A stretch of 64,000 nucleotides of DNA. Source: Saccharothrix saharensis. GTDB lineage: Bacteria; Actinomycetota; Actinomycetes; Mycobacteriales; Pseudonocardiaceae. The translations under genes were made by a program, and so were the position numbers. The notes under the pieces were generated by a model that made no database searches, was not told the origin of the DNA, and saw only the letters and a program-made list of their open reading frames with translations. This document shows, piece by piece, positions 7,336 to 15,930 of this stretch (positions within the stretch are counted from its first letter, which is position 1; the number at the start of each line of letters is the position of its first letter). The DNA lies in assembly GCF_006716745.1 (NCBI RefSeq), contig NZ_VFPP01000001.1:4154001-4218000 (forward strand). Direction: 5' to 3'.

Positions 7336-8544
7336 TCACCAGTTGGTCAACAGGAGGTGGTTGACCGCGAGCGCGGTCACCGCTTGCGCCGCCGGCCACA
7401 TCCGCCGCCGGTCCGGCACGAGCACGACCAGCCACACGGTGAACGGCAGCCAGATCCGTTCCACCTCGGCCTTGCTCAACCCGGACAGGTCGGCGGCCAG
7501 GATCGCCACCGCCGCCGCTGCCGCCAGTGTGACCGCAGGCCCCCGCCACCGTGCCGCGAACGGGGCGAAACCGCAGGCGAACACGGCCGCGGCCAGGTCG
7601 GCCCACACCCAGTAGCCGTAGGCGCGGGGCGTGGCGATGCCCTGGTAGTACCGCTCGACGACCAGGTGGTAGCCGTCCAGCCACCAAAAACCCAGCGCCG
7701 CGAACACCGCCACCACGGCCGACGCGCCCAGCACGGCCACGCCGATCCGCCGCCAGTCGGGCCACAGCACGACCAGGGCCGGCACGCCGATCAGCACCAA
7801 CCCGTACGACAGGAACACGGCGAAGCCGAGCACCACGCCACCCGCCAACGCACGTCGGGTCGCCAGCAGCGCGATCCCGCAGGCCGCCACGCCCGCGAAC
7901 AGCCCGTCCGCCGACACGCCCATCCACACCGCGCCGGGGAACAGCGCCACGAACGGCAGCACGGCCCGCGCGTGGTCCTCGGAGACGTGCGCGCGCACCG
8001 TCACCGGCACCGCGACCGCCGTCAACGCGCCGACCAGCACCACGAACGCCGACGCCCACGCGCCGCCGGACAGGCCGACCCGGTCCAGCCCGATGAACAC
8101 CAGGAACGCGCCCGGCGGGTGCGCGGAGACGTGCGTGGTCCACGAGTCGGGCTGGTGGTCGAGGATGCGGGAGGAGAACTCGCGCAGCATCGCGCCGACG
8201 TCCGTCACGCCCGGCACCTCGTGCAGGTACTCGTGCTCGGTGGTCAGCCGGCCGGCGAAACCGCGTTCCCAGCCGTCCACCAGGGCCAGCGAGAACGTCC
8301 ACGCCACGGCGGTCGCGTACACCGCGCCCAGCGCCGCGCGCCACGACAGCCGCCCGGCCAGGCCCGGGCCCCACACGACCACCGACAACGCCACCAGCAC
8401 CGCCAACGGCGTGCCGATGCCGACGTGCGGCAGCCAGTGGGCGAACAGCGGCGGGGCGGGGGCGTGGACCCGGTCGTAGGGCAGGAGCGCGCCGACCACG
8501 ACGGCCGCGGCGACCAGGGCCGCAGCGGCCAGGACACGGAGCAC
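7336..8544 (-). CDS. Polytopic membrane protein, glycosyltransferase-like
   Basis: 402 residues from the GTG at 8544, chosen because the preceding 41 in-frame codons look non-coding and run almost into the divergent gene. About ten hydrophobic segments are visible (for example residues 3-21, 43-60, 150-170, 250-275). The loop after the first segments has a dense conserved-looking stretch with HEYLHEVPGV, then LDHQPDSWTTHVSAHPPGAFLVF; an aromatic/His-rich external loop with SAHPPG is reminiscent of polyprenol-phosphate-dependent (GT-C) glycosyltransferases of the ArnT/PMT type. Those enzymes add sugars on the outer membrane face. Exact substrate unknown. Nine bases before the response regulator gene, so likely in one operon with it. 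Confidence 0.6.
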   Translation of the reverse strand: MLRVLAAAALVAAAVVVGALLPYDRVHAPAPPLFAHWLPHVGIGTPLAVLVALSVVVWGPGLAGRLSWRAALGAVYATAVAWTFSLALVDGWERGFAGRLTTEHEYLHEVPGVTDVGAMLREFSSRILDHQPDSWTTHVSAHPPGAFLVFIGLDRVGLSGGAWASAFVVLVGALTAVAVPVTVRAHVSEDHARAVLPFVALFPGAVWMGVSADGLFAGVAACGIALLATRRALAGGVVLGFAVFLSYGLVLIGVPALVVLWPDWRRIGVAVLGASAVVAVFAALGFWWLDGYHLVVERYYQGIATPRAYGYWVWADLAAAVFACGFAPFAARWRGPAVTLAAAAAVAILAADLSGLSKAEVERIWLPFTVWLVVLVPDRRRMWPAAQAVTALAVNHLLLTNW

Positions 8545-8675
8545 ACGCCCACCGTAGGGCCGGGCGAGGGGGCGTCGCGCGGTCGCGGCGGCATCCGTCA
8601 GCGGTCCGTAAGGACTGCCGCACACGTCATGATTCGGTAAGCGGCACAAGGCTTTCCGATCGTCCACCCGGGATC

Positions 8676-9344
8676 ATGCTGGGTGGCGTGGACGACATCG
8701 ACGTGGTGCTGCCCTGCCTGGACGAGGCGGCGGCGTTGCCGGGCGTGCTGCGGGCCATGCCCGCCGGCTACCGGCCTCTCGTGGTCGACAACGGGTCGCG
8801 TGACGGCTCGCCGGACATCGCCCGCTCGTTGGGCGCCGAAGTGGTGCACGAGCCCAGGCCCGGTTACGGGGCGGCCGTGCACACGGGCATCGAGCGCGCG
8901 CGCTCCGAGGTGGTGTGCGTGCTGGACGCGGACGGTTCGCTGGACCCGCGCGAGCTGCCGGACCTGGTCGCGCTGCTGTCGGGTGCGGAGCTGGCCGTGG
9001 GGCGGCGGGTGCCGGAGGCGGGTAGTTGGCCGTGGCACGCCCGGGCCGGGAACGCGGTGCTGGCGTCGTTGGTGCGGCGCAAGGGGCTGCCGGTGCGGGA
9101 CATCGCGCCGGTGCGGGCGTTCCGGCGGCGCGACCTGCTGGACCTGGACGTGCGGGACCGGGCGTTCGGCTACCCGTTGGAGCTGCTGCTGCGCGCCGCG
9201 GCGGCCGGGTGGCGGGTGGTCGAGCGGGACGTGCGGTACGGGCCGCGTGCGGCGGGCACGAGGTCGAAGGTGTCCGGCTCGGTGCGCGGGACCGCGCGGG
9301 CGGTGCGGGACATGGCGGCGGTCACCCGGAGGGGTGTGCGCTGA
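8676..9344 (+). CDS. Family 2 glycosyltransferase
   Basis: 222 residues, a minimal GT-A fold: IDVVLPCLDEAAALPGVL at the N-terminus, VVDNGSRDGSPDIA (UDP/GDP-sugar binding), PGYGAAVHTGIERA and the metal-binding DADGSLDPREL. It resembles dolichol-phosphate mannosyltransferase-like enzymes and the small glycosyltransferases that travel with DUF2064 proteins. An in-frame GTG at 8688 is an alternative start. It is the first gene of a five-gene set with 1-4 base overlaps (8676-12040), and is divergent from the membrane glycosyltransferase-like gene, so a glycolipid or modified sugar pathway is plausible. Confidence 0.85.
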   Translation: MLGGVDDIDVVLPCLDEAAALPGVLRAMPAGYRPLVVDNGSRDGSPDIARSLGAEVVHEPRPGYGAAVHTGIERARSEVVCVLDADGSLDPRELPDLVALLSGAELAVGRRVPEAGSWPWHARAGNAVLASLVRRKGLPVRDIAPVRAFRRRDLLDLDVRDRAFGYPLELLLRAAAAGWRVVERDVRYGPRAAGTRSKVSGSVRGTARAVRDMAAVTRRGVR

Positions 9345-10006
9345 TGACCGCCACCGCGAGCCTGCTGGTCGTGGCGAAGGCGCCGGTGCCGGGTCTGGCG
9401 AAGACCCGCCTCTGCCCGCCCGCGACACCGGAGGAGGCGGCCGGGATCGCCGCCGCCGCGCTGCTGGACACGCTCGACGCCGTGCTCGGCACGCCCCTCG
9501 TCCGGCCGGTGGTGGCGATGACCGGGTCGCTCGGCGACGCGTGCCGGTCGGCCGGTATCCGCGCGGTGCTGCGGCACTGCACCGTGCTGGCGCAGCGCGG
9601 CGGGTCGTTCGCCGACCGGTTGGCCAACGCGCACGCCGACACCCACCGCGCGCACGGGCTGCCGGTGTTCCAGATCGGCATGGACACGCCCCAGCTCACG
9701 CCCGCGCTGCTGGCCGGGTCCGTCGAACGGCTGGCCGCGCACGACGCGGTGCTGGGCCCGGCCGCCGACGGCGGGTGGTGGGCGCTCGGGCTCAACGACC
9801 CGCGGGTGGCCGAGAACCTGCGCGCGGTGCCGATGTCCCGGCCCGACACGGGCGCGCTGACGCTGCGGGCGTTGGGCGACCGCGACACCGGCCTGCTGCC
9901 CGTGCTGTCCGACGTGGACGACATGGCCACGGCCCGCGAGGTGGCGGCCCTCGTGCCGCGCACGCGGTTCGCCGCCGCCCTCGCGCGCCTGGGAGCACTG
10001 CGGTGA
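9344..10006 (+). CDS. DUF2064 / TIGR04282-type nucleotidyltransferase-like protein
   Basis: 220 residues. The N-terminus SLLVVAKAPVPGLAKTRLCP is the GT-A-like nucleotide-binding start of the DUF2064 family, with IGMDTPQLTPALL (metal-binding GxDxP) and GPAADGGWWALGL later. Some family members are annotated as arsenosugar-biosynthesis glycosyltransferases (TIGR04282); others are unassigned. The start ATG overlaps the stop of the GT2 gene by one base (TGATG), and the 3' end overlaps the methyltransferase by four, indicating tight translational coupling. Likely activates or transfers a sugar used by its neighbours; substrate unknown. Confidence 0.85.
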   Translation: MTATASLLVVAKAPVPGLAKTRLCPPATPEEAAGIAAAALLDTLDAVLGTPLVRPVVAMTGSLGDACRSAGIRAVLRHCTVLAQRGGSFADRLANAHADTHRAHGLPVFQIGMDTPQLTPALLAGSVERLAAHDAVLGPAADGGWWALGLNDPRVAENLRAVPMSRPDTGALTLRALGDRDTGLLPVLSDVDDMATAREVAALVPRTRFAAALARLGALR

Positions 10007-10605
10007 CCGCGTTCGACGTCGGGCTCAGCGGCGCGCGGTGCCGGCTCGAACTGTCCGGCGGCGAGCACGTTCCGCTGCCGGTCGACCGGTGGCACGGGGA
10101 CGCCGACGACGCCGACCGCGTGCTGCTCGACGCCTGCCGCGGGCCGACCGTCGACCTCGGCTGCGGGCCCGGGCGGCTGGTCGCGGCCCTCGTCCGGCGC
10201 GGGGTGGTGGCGCTGGGCGTGGACAACTCGCCGCTCGCCGTCGCCCTCACCCGGACCAGGGGCGGACCCGCCCTGCACCGCGATGTGTTCGGCCGGCTGC
10301 CGGGCGCCGGCCGCTGGGCGCACGTGCTGCTCGCCGACGGCAACATCGGCATCGGCGGCGACCCGGTCGCCCTGCTGCGCCGCGCCCGCGCCCTGCTGCG
10401 CCGGCGCGGCAGCGTGCTGGTCGAGGTCGAGCCGCCCGGCTGCGGTGTGCGCCGGGAACGCGCCCGGGTTTCCGGTGGCGCGTGGTTCGACTGGGCCCGG
10501 GTCGACGCGCGGGCCGTGACGCCGACCGCCGCACGGGCCGGTCTGGCCCTCCGGTGGCTGGTCGAGCGCGACGGGCGCTGGTTCGCGGAGCTGGTGCGGT
10601 CGTGA
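10003..10605 (+). CDS. Class I SAM-dependent methyltransferase
   Basis: 200 residues from the GTG at 10003. The SAM-binding motif I is clear (TVDLGCGPGRLVAAL, about residues 49-63), followed by VVALGVDNSPLAV (acidic residue binding the ribose) and a post-motif HVLLADGNIGIGGDP. The N-terminal part with LPVDRWHGDADDADRVLLD may close over the substrate. It overlaps DUF2064 upstream and the oxidoreductase downstream by four bases each (GTGA). Substrate unknown; context suggests a small molecule or glycan intermediate. Confidence 0.88.
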   Translation: MTAFDVGLSGARCRLELSGGEHVPLPVDRWHGDADDADRVLLDACRGPTVDLGCGPGRLVAALVRRGVVALGVDNSPLAVALTRTRGGPALHRDVFGRLPGAGRWAHVLLADGNIGIGGDPVALLRRARALLRRRGSVLVEVEPPGCGVRRERARVSGGAWFDWARVDARAVTPTAARAGLALRWLVERDGRWFAELVRS

Positions 10606-11648
10606 AGCGCGCGTCCAGCCCGCACACCGCCACCCGCATCGGCCGGTGGCTGGGCGTGGCGTTCGGCCTGTGCTTCGTCACCGGCCTGCTCAGCCACCAC
10701 CTCCAGCACCCGCCCGGCTGGTTCGCCTGGCCCACCCGCCCGGTCGACCTCTACCGGGTCACGCAGGGCGTGCACGTCACGGCGGGCGTGGCCGCGGTCC
10801 CGCTGCTGCTCGCGAAGCTGTGGACGGTCTACCCGAAGCTGTTCGAGCGGCCGGTGGTGCGGTCGCTGCCGCACGCGCTGGAGCGCGGCGCGCTCTTCGT
10901 GCTGCTCGGCGCGTCGTTCTTCGAGCTGGTCACCGGCCTGTTCAACGCCGCGCAGAACTACCCGTGGCGGTTCTTCTTCCCGACCGCGCACCACGCCGTG
11001 GCGTGGGTCGCCGTCGGGGCGCTGCTCGTGCACGTCGCGGTCAAGCTGCCGCTCATGCGCACGCCCGCCGAACAGGTCCGCCGAGGCACGCTCAGCCGAC
11101 GCGGCTTCCTGCTCACCGCGGGCGGTGCGGCGGCGGTGGGGGTGCTGGCCACGGCCGGTGGCACGGTGCCGTGGCTGCGGACCGTGTCGGTGCTGGGTGC
11201 GCGGTCGGTCGGGCTCCCGGTCAACCGCACGGCCGCCGCCGCCGGCGTGTCCGCGGTGGACGACGGCTGGCGGCTGGTCGTCGGCACGCGCCGGTTCTCC
11301 CGACGGGAGCTCGAAGCGCTGCCCCAGACCACGGCCGAGCTGCCGATCGCGTGCGTCGAGGGTTGGAGCGCGTCGGCCCGGTGGACCGGCGTGCCCGTGC
11401 GCGACCTGCTGGCGCTGGCCGGCGTGGAGCCCGGTGACGTCCGGGTCGAGTCGCTGGAGCGCGACGGGCTCTACCGCGCGAGCACGCTGCCCGCCGCGCA
11501 CGCCCGCGACCCGTCGACCCTGCTGGCGCTGCGCGTGGACGGCGCGACCCTGCCGCTGGACCACGGCTACCCGTGCCGACTGATCGCGCCGAGCCGACCG
11601 GGCGTGACGCAGACCAAGTGGGTAACCCGACTGGAGGTCATCCGATGA
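10602..11648 (+). CDS. Membrane-anchored molybdopterin-dependent oxidoreductase (YedY/sulfite-oxidase-like)
   Basis: 348 residues. The first half is a membrane domain of about four helices with histidines placed like a cytochrome b561-type haem domain (VTGLLSHHLQH, TQGVHVTAGV, TAHHAVAWVAVGALLVHVAVK). A twin-arginine-like SRRGFLLTAGGA follows at about residue 163, then an extracytoplasmic domain with PIACVEGWSASARWTGVPVRDLL; the cysteine there corresponds to the Mo-ligand of sulfite-oxidase/YedY proteins. So it probably passes electrons between a Mo cofactor outside and haem in the membrane, like MsrPQ fused in one chain. Starts by GTGA overlap with the methyltransferase. Substrate unknown. 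Confidence 0.8.
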   Translation: MKRASSPHTATRIGRWLGVAFGLCFVTGLLSHHLQHPPGWFAWPTRPVDLYRVTQGVHVTAGVAAVPLLLAKLWTVYPKLFERPVVRSLPHALERGALFVLLGASFFELVTGLFNAAQNYPWRFFFPTAHHAVAWVAVGALLVHVAVKLPLMRTPAEQVRRGTLSRRGFLLTAGGAAAVGVLATAGGTVPWLRTVSVLGARSVGLPVNRTAAAAGVSAVDDGWRLVVGTRRFSRRELEALPQTTAELPIACVEGWSASARWTGVPVRDLLALAGVEPGDVRVESLERDGLYRASTLPAAHARDPSTLLALRVDGATLPLDHGYPCRLIAPSRPGVTQTKWVTRLEVIR

Positions 11649-12040
11649 GGTGGGTGATCGGCGCGGTGGGTGTCGTCATGGGTCTGTATGGCGCGCTCCT
11701 CCTGCTCCCGCTGGTCGACGTGGACCTGGTGCTGTGGTTCGTCGCGGGCCCGGTCGTGCACGACGTGCTGCTCGCGCCCCTGGTCGCCGGTGCGGGCCTG
11801 CTGGTCGCCCGGTGGGTGCCGAAGCCGTGGCGAGCGGCGGTGCTGGTCGGCGGCACGCTCACCGGTGTGCTCGTGCTCCTGGCCGTGCCGCTGCTGTGGC
11901 GGCCGTTCGCGGGCTCGCCCAACCCCGGCCTGCTCGACCGCGACTACCCGGTCGGGTTGCTCGTGGCGGTCGCCGTGGTGTGGGCGGCGGTCCTGGTGGT
12001 CACCGCGGTCACGCACAAGGGGCCGCGTGCCGACCGGTGA
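11645..12040 (+). CDS. Small four-helix membrane protein
   Basis: 131 residues with four hydrophobic segments (about 2-22, 28-53, 60-80, 98-120). The ATG overlaps the oxidoreductase stop (ATGA), so it is the last gene of the coupled set. I do not recognise a named family; conserved-looking pieces are WFVAGPVVHDVLLAPLV and a loop LLWRPFAGSPNPGLLDRDY. Close association with the membrane oxidoreductase suggests it is an accessory subunit, but that is inference. Confidence 0.6.
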   Translation: MRWVIGAVGVVMGLYGALLLLPLVDVDLVLWFVAGPVVHDVLLAPLVAGAGLLVARWVPKPWRAAVLVGGTLTGVLVLLAVPLLWRPFAGSPNPGLLDRDYPVGLLVAVAVVWAAVLVVTAVTHKGPRADR

Positions 12041-12107
12041 GGGGATCCCGGTCGGCGCGCGGCCTCCGAACCGGCTCGGGGCACGTGAGCCGGGGCTGGT
12101 GCGGGTG

Positions 12108-13979
12108 CTAGCGCACCTCGACGGGTTGGCTGCCGAGCGTCACCTCGACCGAGCGGTCCCGGCCGACGGTGAGCTGCACCTTGTCGCCCGGCGCGCGGGA
12201 CCGGACGGCGGCCACGAGGGCGTCGGAGGTGTCGATGGGTCGGTCGCCGAACTCGGTGATCACGTCACCGACCTTGATGCCGGCCGCCTCGGCCGCGCCG
12301 CCGCCGGTGACGTTGCGGACCAGCGCGCCGCCCTCGGGGGCGTTGGTGACCTGGACGCCGAGCACGGTCTGGTTCGCCTTGCCGGTCTCCGACAGCTCCT
12401 TGGCCGTGCGGCGGGCCTGGTCGATCGGGATGGCGAAGCCGATGCCGACCGAGCCGCCCTGCGCGGACTGGCCGGAGTTCGGGCTGTAGATGGCCGAGTT
12501 GATGCCGACGACCTGGCCGCGCATGTTGACCAGCGGGCCGCCCGAGTTGCCGGGGTTGATCGCGGCGTCGGTCTGGATGGCGTTGAGCACGGTGTCCTCG
12601 CCGCCCTGCTGGCCGCCGGCGCGGACCGGGCGGTTGAGCGAGCTGACGATGCCGGACGTGACCGTGCCGTTGAGGTCGAACGGTGATCCGACGGCCACGA
12701 CCTGCTGGCCGATCCGCAGGTCGCCGGAGTTGCCGAGCTCGGCGGTGGGCAGGCCGGAGACGTCCTCCACCTTGACCACGGCCAGGTCCGACGTGGGGTC
12801 GCGGCCGACGATGCGGGCGTCGAACGAGCGGCCGTCCTGGAGCTGGACCTTGATCGGTCCGCCGGCGGCGGCGCTCTCGACCACGTGGTTGTTGGTGAGC
12901 ACGAGACCGTCGGAGCTGAGCGTGAACCCGGACCCGGCACCGCCGCTGACCTGCACCTGCACCACGGTCGGCAGGACCTTCTGGGCGACCTGCTCGATCG
13001 AGCCCGCGGGCGCGTCGGAGCTCTGCTGCGCGGGCGGGGTCTGGTCGAGGGCGTTGGTGACGGGCCGGGCCTCCTCGGCGGCCTGGAAGCCGACGTACCC
13101 GCCGACACCGCCCGCGACGCCGCCCACGGCGAGCACCAGCGCGGCCACGCCCGCGACGACCTTGCCGCGGCCCTTGGCGGGGCGCGGTGGCGCGGCGACG
13201 GAGCCGGGCGGCGCGTAGTAGGGGCCCGACGCCGCCGCCCCGGAAGGGGAGTGGGGCGGCGGCGAGCCGGGGTGGTCCGGGGCGCCGGTCTGCGGAGCGC
13301 CGAACGGACCCGTGTGCTCCGGGCGGTGGAAGCCTCCCTGCCAGGCTCCCGGTCCGGAGCCCGGCGTTCCGGCGCCGCCCTGCACGACGCCGGAACCGCC
13401 GGTTCCGGTCTGGCCGGCGCCGCCCTGCACAGCACCGGCCACACCTGCCCCGATCGGACCGGTGCCGCCCTGCACGGCACCCGCCTGACCGGTTCCCGGC
13501 ACGCCGGCGGCACCCTGCGAGGCGGCCGACGAGCCGAAGTCATCCGGGCGACCGGAACGCGCGTGCGCCTCCGGCGACCCGGGCACGGGCTCGGCGGCGC
13601 TCGGGTGAGCGGCCGGCGAGCCGGAGTTCGAAGCGGCAGCGGTGGTCGTCACGCTGTCCGGGTAGAGGTCGGCCGGGCGGCCGGTGTTCCCCCGCGGAAC
13701 ACCCGCCGGCCCCGCCTCCGGCCGGTCGGCCCCTGCCGCCGACCCGCCGGTCACGTCCTCCGGGTGCCCCGCGTCCCCCTGCCAGGCGCGCTGCGCACCG
13801 GTGGACCCCGACGCACCGGCGCCGCCCTGCACGGCGCCGGTGTCCGGCCGACCAGCACCCTGCTGCTGGAGACCGGCGTCGTCATGACCCAGCCCGGCGG
13901 CGCTCCCCCGCGCCCACGGGCTCTGCGGCTGAGGCGGCTGCGACTGCGAGGGCTGCTTCGGCTGCTCGTCTTCGGTCAT
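12108..13979 (-). CDS. pepD: Membrane-tethered HtrA/PepD-type serine protease with PDZ domain
   Basis: 623 residues using the ATG at 13979; a GTG three codons upstream is the alternative. Layout: about 270 cytoplasmic residues of low complexity (Gly/Ala/Pro/Gln with repeated GAVQGGAG/GAWQGG units), one membrane helix at about 274-297, a trypsin-like domain with catalytic H365 (LTNNHVV), D398 (PTSDLAVVKV) and S479 (NPGNSGGPLV), and a C-terminal PDZ domain (about 525-620). HtrA proteases degrade or refold damaged extracytoplasmic proteins. In M. tuberculosis pepD follows mprAB and precedes moaB2; the same order holds here on the minus strand, but with inserted genes on both sides. Confidence 0.92.
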   Translation of the reverse strand: MTEDEQPKQPSQSQPPQPQSPWARGSAAGLGHDDAGLQQQGAGRPDTGAVQGGAGASGSTGAQRAWQGDAGHPEDVTGGSAAGADRPEAGPAGVPRGNTGRPADLYPDSVTTTAAASNSGSPAAHPSAAEPVPGSPEAHARSGRPDDFGSSAASQGAAGVPGTGQAGAVQGGTGPIGAGVAGAVQGGAGQTGTGGSGVVQGGAGTPGSGPGAWQGGFHRPEHTGPFGAPQTGAPDHPGSPPPHSPSGAAASGPYYAPPGSVAAPPRPAKGRGKVVAGVAALVLAVGGVAGGVGGYVGFQAAEEARPVTNALDQTPPAQQSSDAPAGSIEQVAQKVLPTVVQVQVSGGAGSGFTLSSDGLVLTNNHVVESAAAGGPIKVQLQDGRSFDARIVGRDPTSDLAVVKVEDVSGLPTAELGNSGDLRIGQQVVAVGSPFDLNGTVTSGIVSSLNRPVRAGGQQGGEDTVLNAIQTDAAINPGNSGGPLVNMRGQVVGINSAIYSPNSGQSAQGGSVGIGFAIPIDQARRTAKELSETGKANQTVLGVQVTNAPEGGALVRNVTGGGAAEAAGIKVGDVITEFGDRPIDTSDALVAAVRSRAPGDKVQLTVGRDRSVEVTLGSQPVEVR

Positions 13980-14031
13980 GTCCACCACTCTGCGGTGCCC
14001 GCCTGAGAGCAGCCTTAAACGAAACTGGGCA

Positions 14032-15135
14032 TCACTTGTGAGTCGACCCGAAGTTTCCCCCGCGCAGCCGCTCGGCGATCTGCTCCGGCGTCGCGTCGTT
14101 CACCCAGACGCCCATGCCCGACTCGGACCCGGCCAGGTACTTGAGCTTGTCCGCGGTGCGCAGCACCGAGAACACCTCCAGGTGCAGCCACGCCAGGTCA
14201 CGACCGGTGCGCACGGGTGCCTGGTGCCAGGCCGCGATGTAGGGCAGCGGCCGGTCGTAGAGGGCGTCCAAGCGGTGCAGCACGGTCAGGTAGAGGGCCG
14301 CGAAGTCGTCCCGCTCGGCGTCGGTCAGCGCGGGCAGGTCCGGCACCTGCCGGTGCGGGACCAGGTGCACCTCGACCGGCCAGCGGGCCGCGGCGGGCAC
14401 GAACGCCGTCCAGTGCTCGCCCTTCGCGATGACTCGGGTGCCGGCCGCACGTTCGGCGGCCAAGATGTCACCCATCAGTGGACGACCGTGTGACGCCTGG
14501 TAGTCCGCCGCGACGGCGAGCATCCGCTCCGTCTTCGGGGTCACGAAGGGGTAGCCGTACATCTGGCCGTGCGGGTGCGACAGCGTCACGCCGATCTCTT
14601 CGCCCCGGTTCTCGAACGGGAAGACCTGCTCGACGCCCGGGGTCGCGTTCAGCGCGGCCGTGCGGTCCGCCCACGCGTCCACGACCGTGCGCACCCGCGA
14701 CACCGGCAGCGACCCGAACGACGTGTCGTGGTCGGAGGTGAAGCACATGACCTCGCACCGGCCCACCCCCGCCGCCCGCGGCACCATCGGCATCCCGTCC
14801 ACAGTGGACGGCAGTTCGGGCACGCCCTGCGCGAACGACGGGAACCGGTTCTCGAACACCACCACGTCGTAGCTCGACTCGGGGACCTCGGTCGGCTTGC
14901 CCGGCGTCGACGGGCACAGCGGGCACAGGTCCGCAGGCGGCTTGTACGTCCGGGTCTGCCGGTGCGCGGCCATCGCGACCCACTCGCCCGTCAGCGGGTC
15001 GCGCCGCACCTCCGACAGCGGCTGGGTGCGCGGCAGGTCGCGGGTGTCGACCGCGTGCCGCGGCGGCGCGTCCGGGGTGTCGTCGAAGTAGATGATCTCG
15101 CGACCATCGGCGAGCTTCCCGGCCGTGCGCCTCAC
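14032..15135 (-). CDS. galT: Galactose-1-phosphate uridylyltransferase
   Basis: 367 residues. GalT exchanges galactose-1-phosphate and UDP-glucose in the Leloir pathway through a uridylylated histidine. The active-site LSHPHGQMYGYP carries the HPH signature, with a zinc-type CPLCPS earlier and a second HIT-like repeat (AAWHQAPVRTGRDLAWLHLEVF) later. The GTG start at 15135 overlaps the stop of the DeoR regulator (GTGA), so galT is coupled behind the regulator and beta-galactosidase genes. galK and galE are not in the window. GalU at 0.2-1.1 kb supplies UDP-glucose. Confidence 0.95.
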   Translation of the reverse strand: MRRTAGKLADGREIIYFDDTPDAPPRHAVDTRDLPRTQPLSEVRRDPLTGEWVAMAAHRQTRTYKPPADLCPLCPSTPGKPTEVPESSYDVVVFENRFPSFAQGVPELPSTVDGMPMVPRAAGVGRCEVMCFTSDHDTSFGSLPVSRVRTVVDAWADRTAALNATPGVEQVFPFENRGEEIGVTLSHPHGQMYGYPFVTPKTERMLAVAADYQASHGRPLMGDILAAERAAGTRVIAKGEHWTAFVPAAARWPVEVHLVPHRQVPDLPALTDAERDDFAALYLTVLHRLDALYDRPLPYIAAWHQAPVRTGRDLAWLHLEVFSVLRTADKLKYLAGSESGMGVWVNDATPEQIAERLRGGNFGSTHK

Positions 15136-15929
15136 GCCAGTTCCTCTCCGCGTCCCGGCACGTGCGCCAGGACCAGTTCGCCCACCTGCTCGCCGAGCAC
15201 CGCGCGCGCGGCCTCCGGCAGCCTTTCGTCGGTCACCAGCACGTGCGCCTCGTCCAGCGCGGCGATGGTGGAGATGCCGACCGTGCCCCACTTGGTGTGG
15301 TCGGCGACCACGACGACCCGCCCGGCCGCGTCGACCAGCGCGCGGTCGGTCTCGCTCTCGTTCAGGTTGGGCGTGGTGAAGCCGGAGCGCTCGGCCATGC
15401 CGTGCACGCCGAGGAACACCACGTCCAGGTGCAGCGACCGCAGCGCCTGCACGGCCACCGGCCCGACCAGCGCGTCCGACGGCGTCCGCACGCCACCCGT
15501 CAGCACCACCGTGCGGTCGGTGCGCCCGCTCTGCTGGAGCACGTCGGCGACCCGGATCGAGTTGGTCACCACGGTCAGGTCGGGGATGTCGTCCAGGAAC
15601 CGGGCCAGCGTCCACGTGGTGGTGCCGGCGGACAGGCCGATCGCCGTGCCGGGGCGCACCAGGCCCGCGGCGAACGCGGCGATGGCCTCCTTCTCCGGTA
15701 GCTGGCGCACCGACTTGGCCTCGAAGCCCGGCTCGTCGGTGCTGCGGCCGACCACGGACGTGGCGCCGCCGTACACCTTCTCCACCAGGCCGCGGGCGGC
15801 CAGCACGTCCAGGTCGCGGCGCACGGTCATGTCCGAGACGCCCAGCCGGACGACCAGGTCGCTCACCCGGACCGCGCCGGTGCGCCGGACCTCCTCCAGG
15901 ATCACCGCTTGTCGCTGACGCGCCAGCAC
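15132..15929 (-). CDS. DeoR-family transcriptional regulator of galactoside use
   Basis: 265 residues. N-terminal winged helix-turn-helix (residues 1-57) with the DeoR signature RVSDLVVRLGVSDMTVRRDLDVLAARGLVEK (about 20-50), then a sugar-phosphate-sensing domain (DeoRC) with IGLSAGTTTWTLARFL and VLTGGVRTPSDALVGP. GTG start at 15929 leaves one base after the beta-galactosidase stop and gives the normal N-terminus MLARQRQAVILEEV. It is embedded between the beta-galactosidase and galT genes and probably controls both arms of the divergent region 17929-18085 in response to a phosphorylated sugar. Confidence 0.92.
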   Translation of the reverse strand: MLARQRQAVILEEVRRTGAVRVSDLVVRLGVSDMTVRRDLDVLAARGLVEKVYGGATSVVGRSTDEPGFEAKSVRQLPEKEAIAAFAAGLVRPGTAIGLSAGTTTWTLARFLDDIPDLTVVTNSIRVADVLQQSGRTDRTVVLTGGVRTPSDALVGPVAVQALRSLHLDVVFLGVHGMAERSGFTTPNLNESETDRALVDAAGRVVVVADHTKWGTVGISTIAALDEAHVLVTDERLPEAARAVLGEQVGELVLAHVPGRGEELA

Positions 15930-15930
15930 G

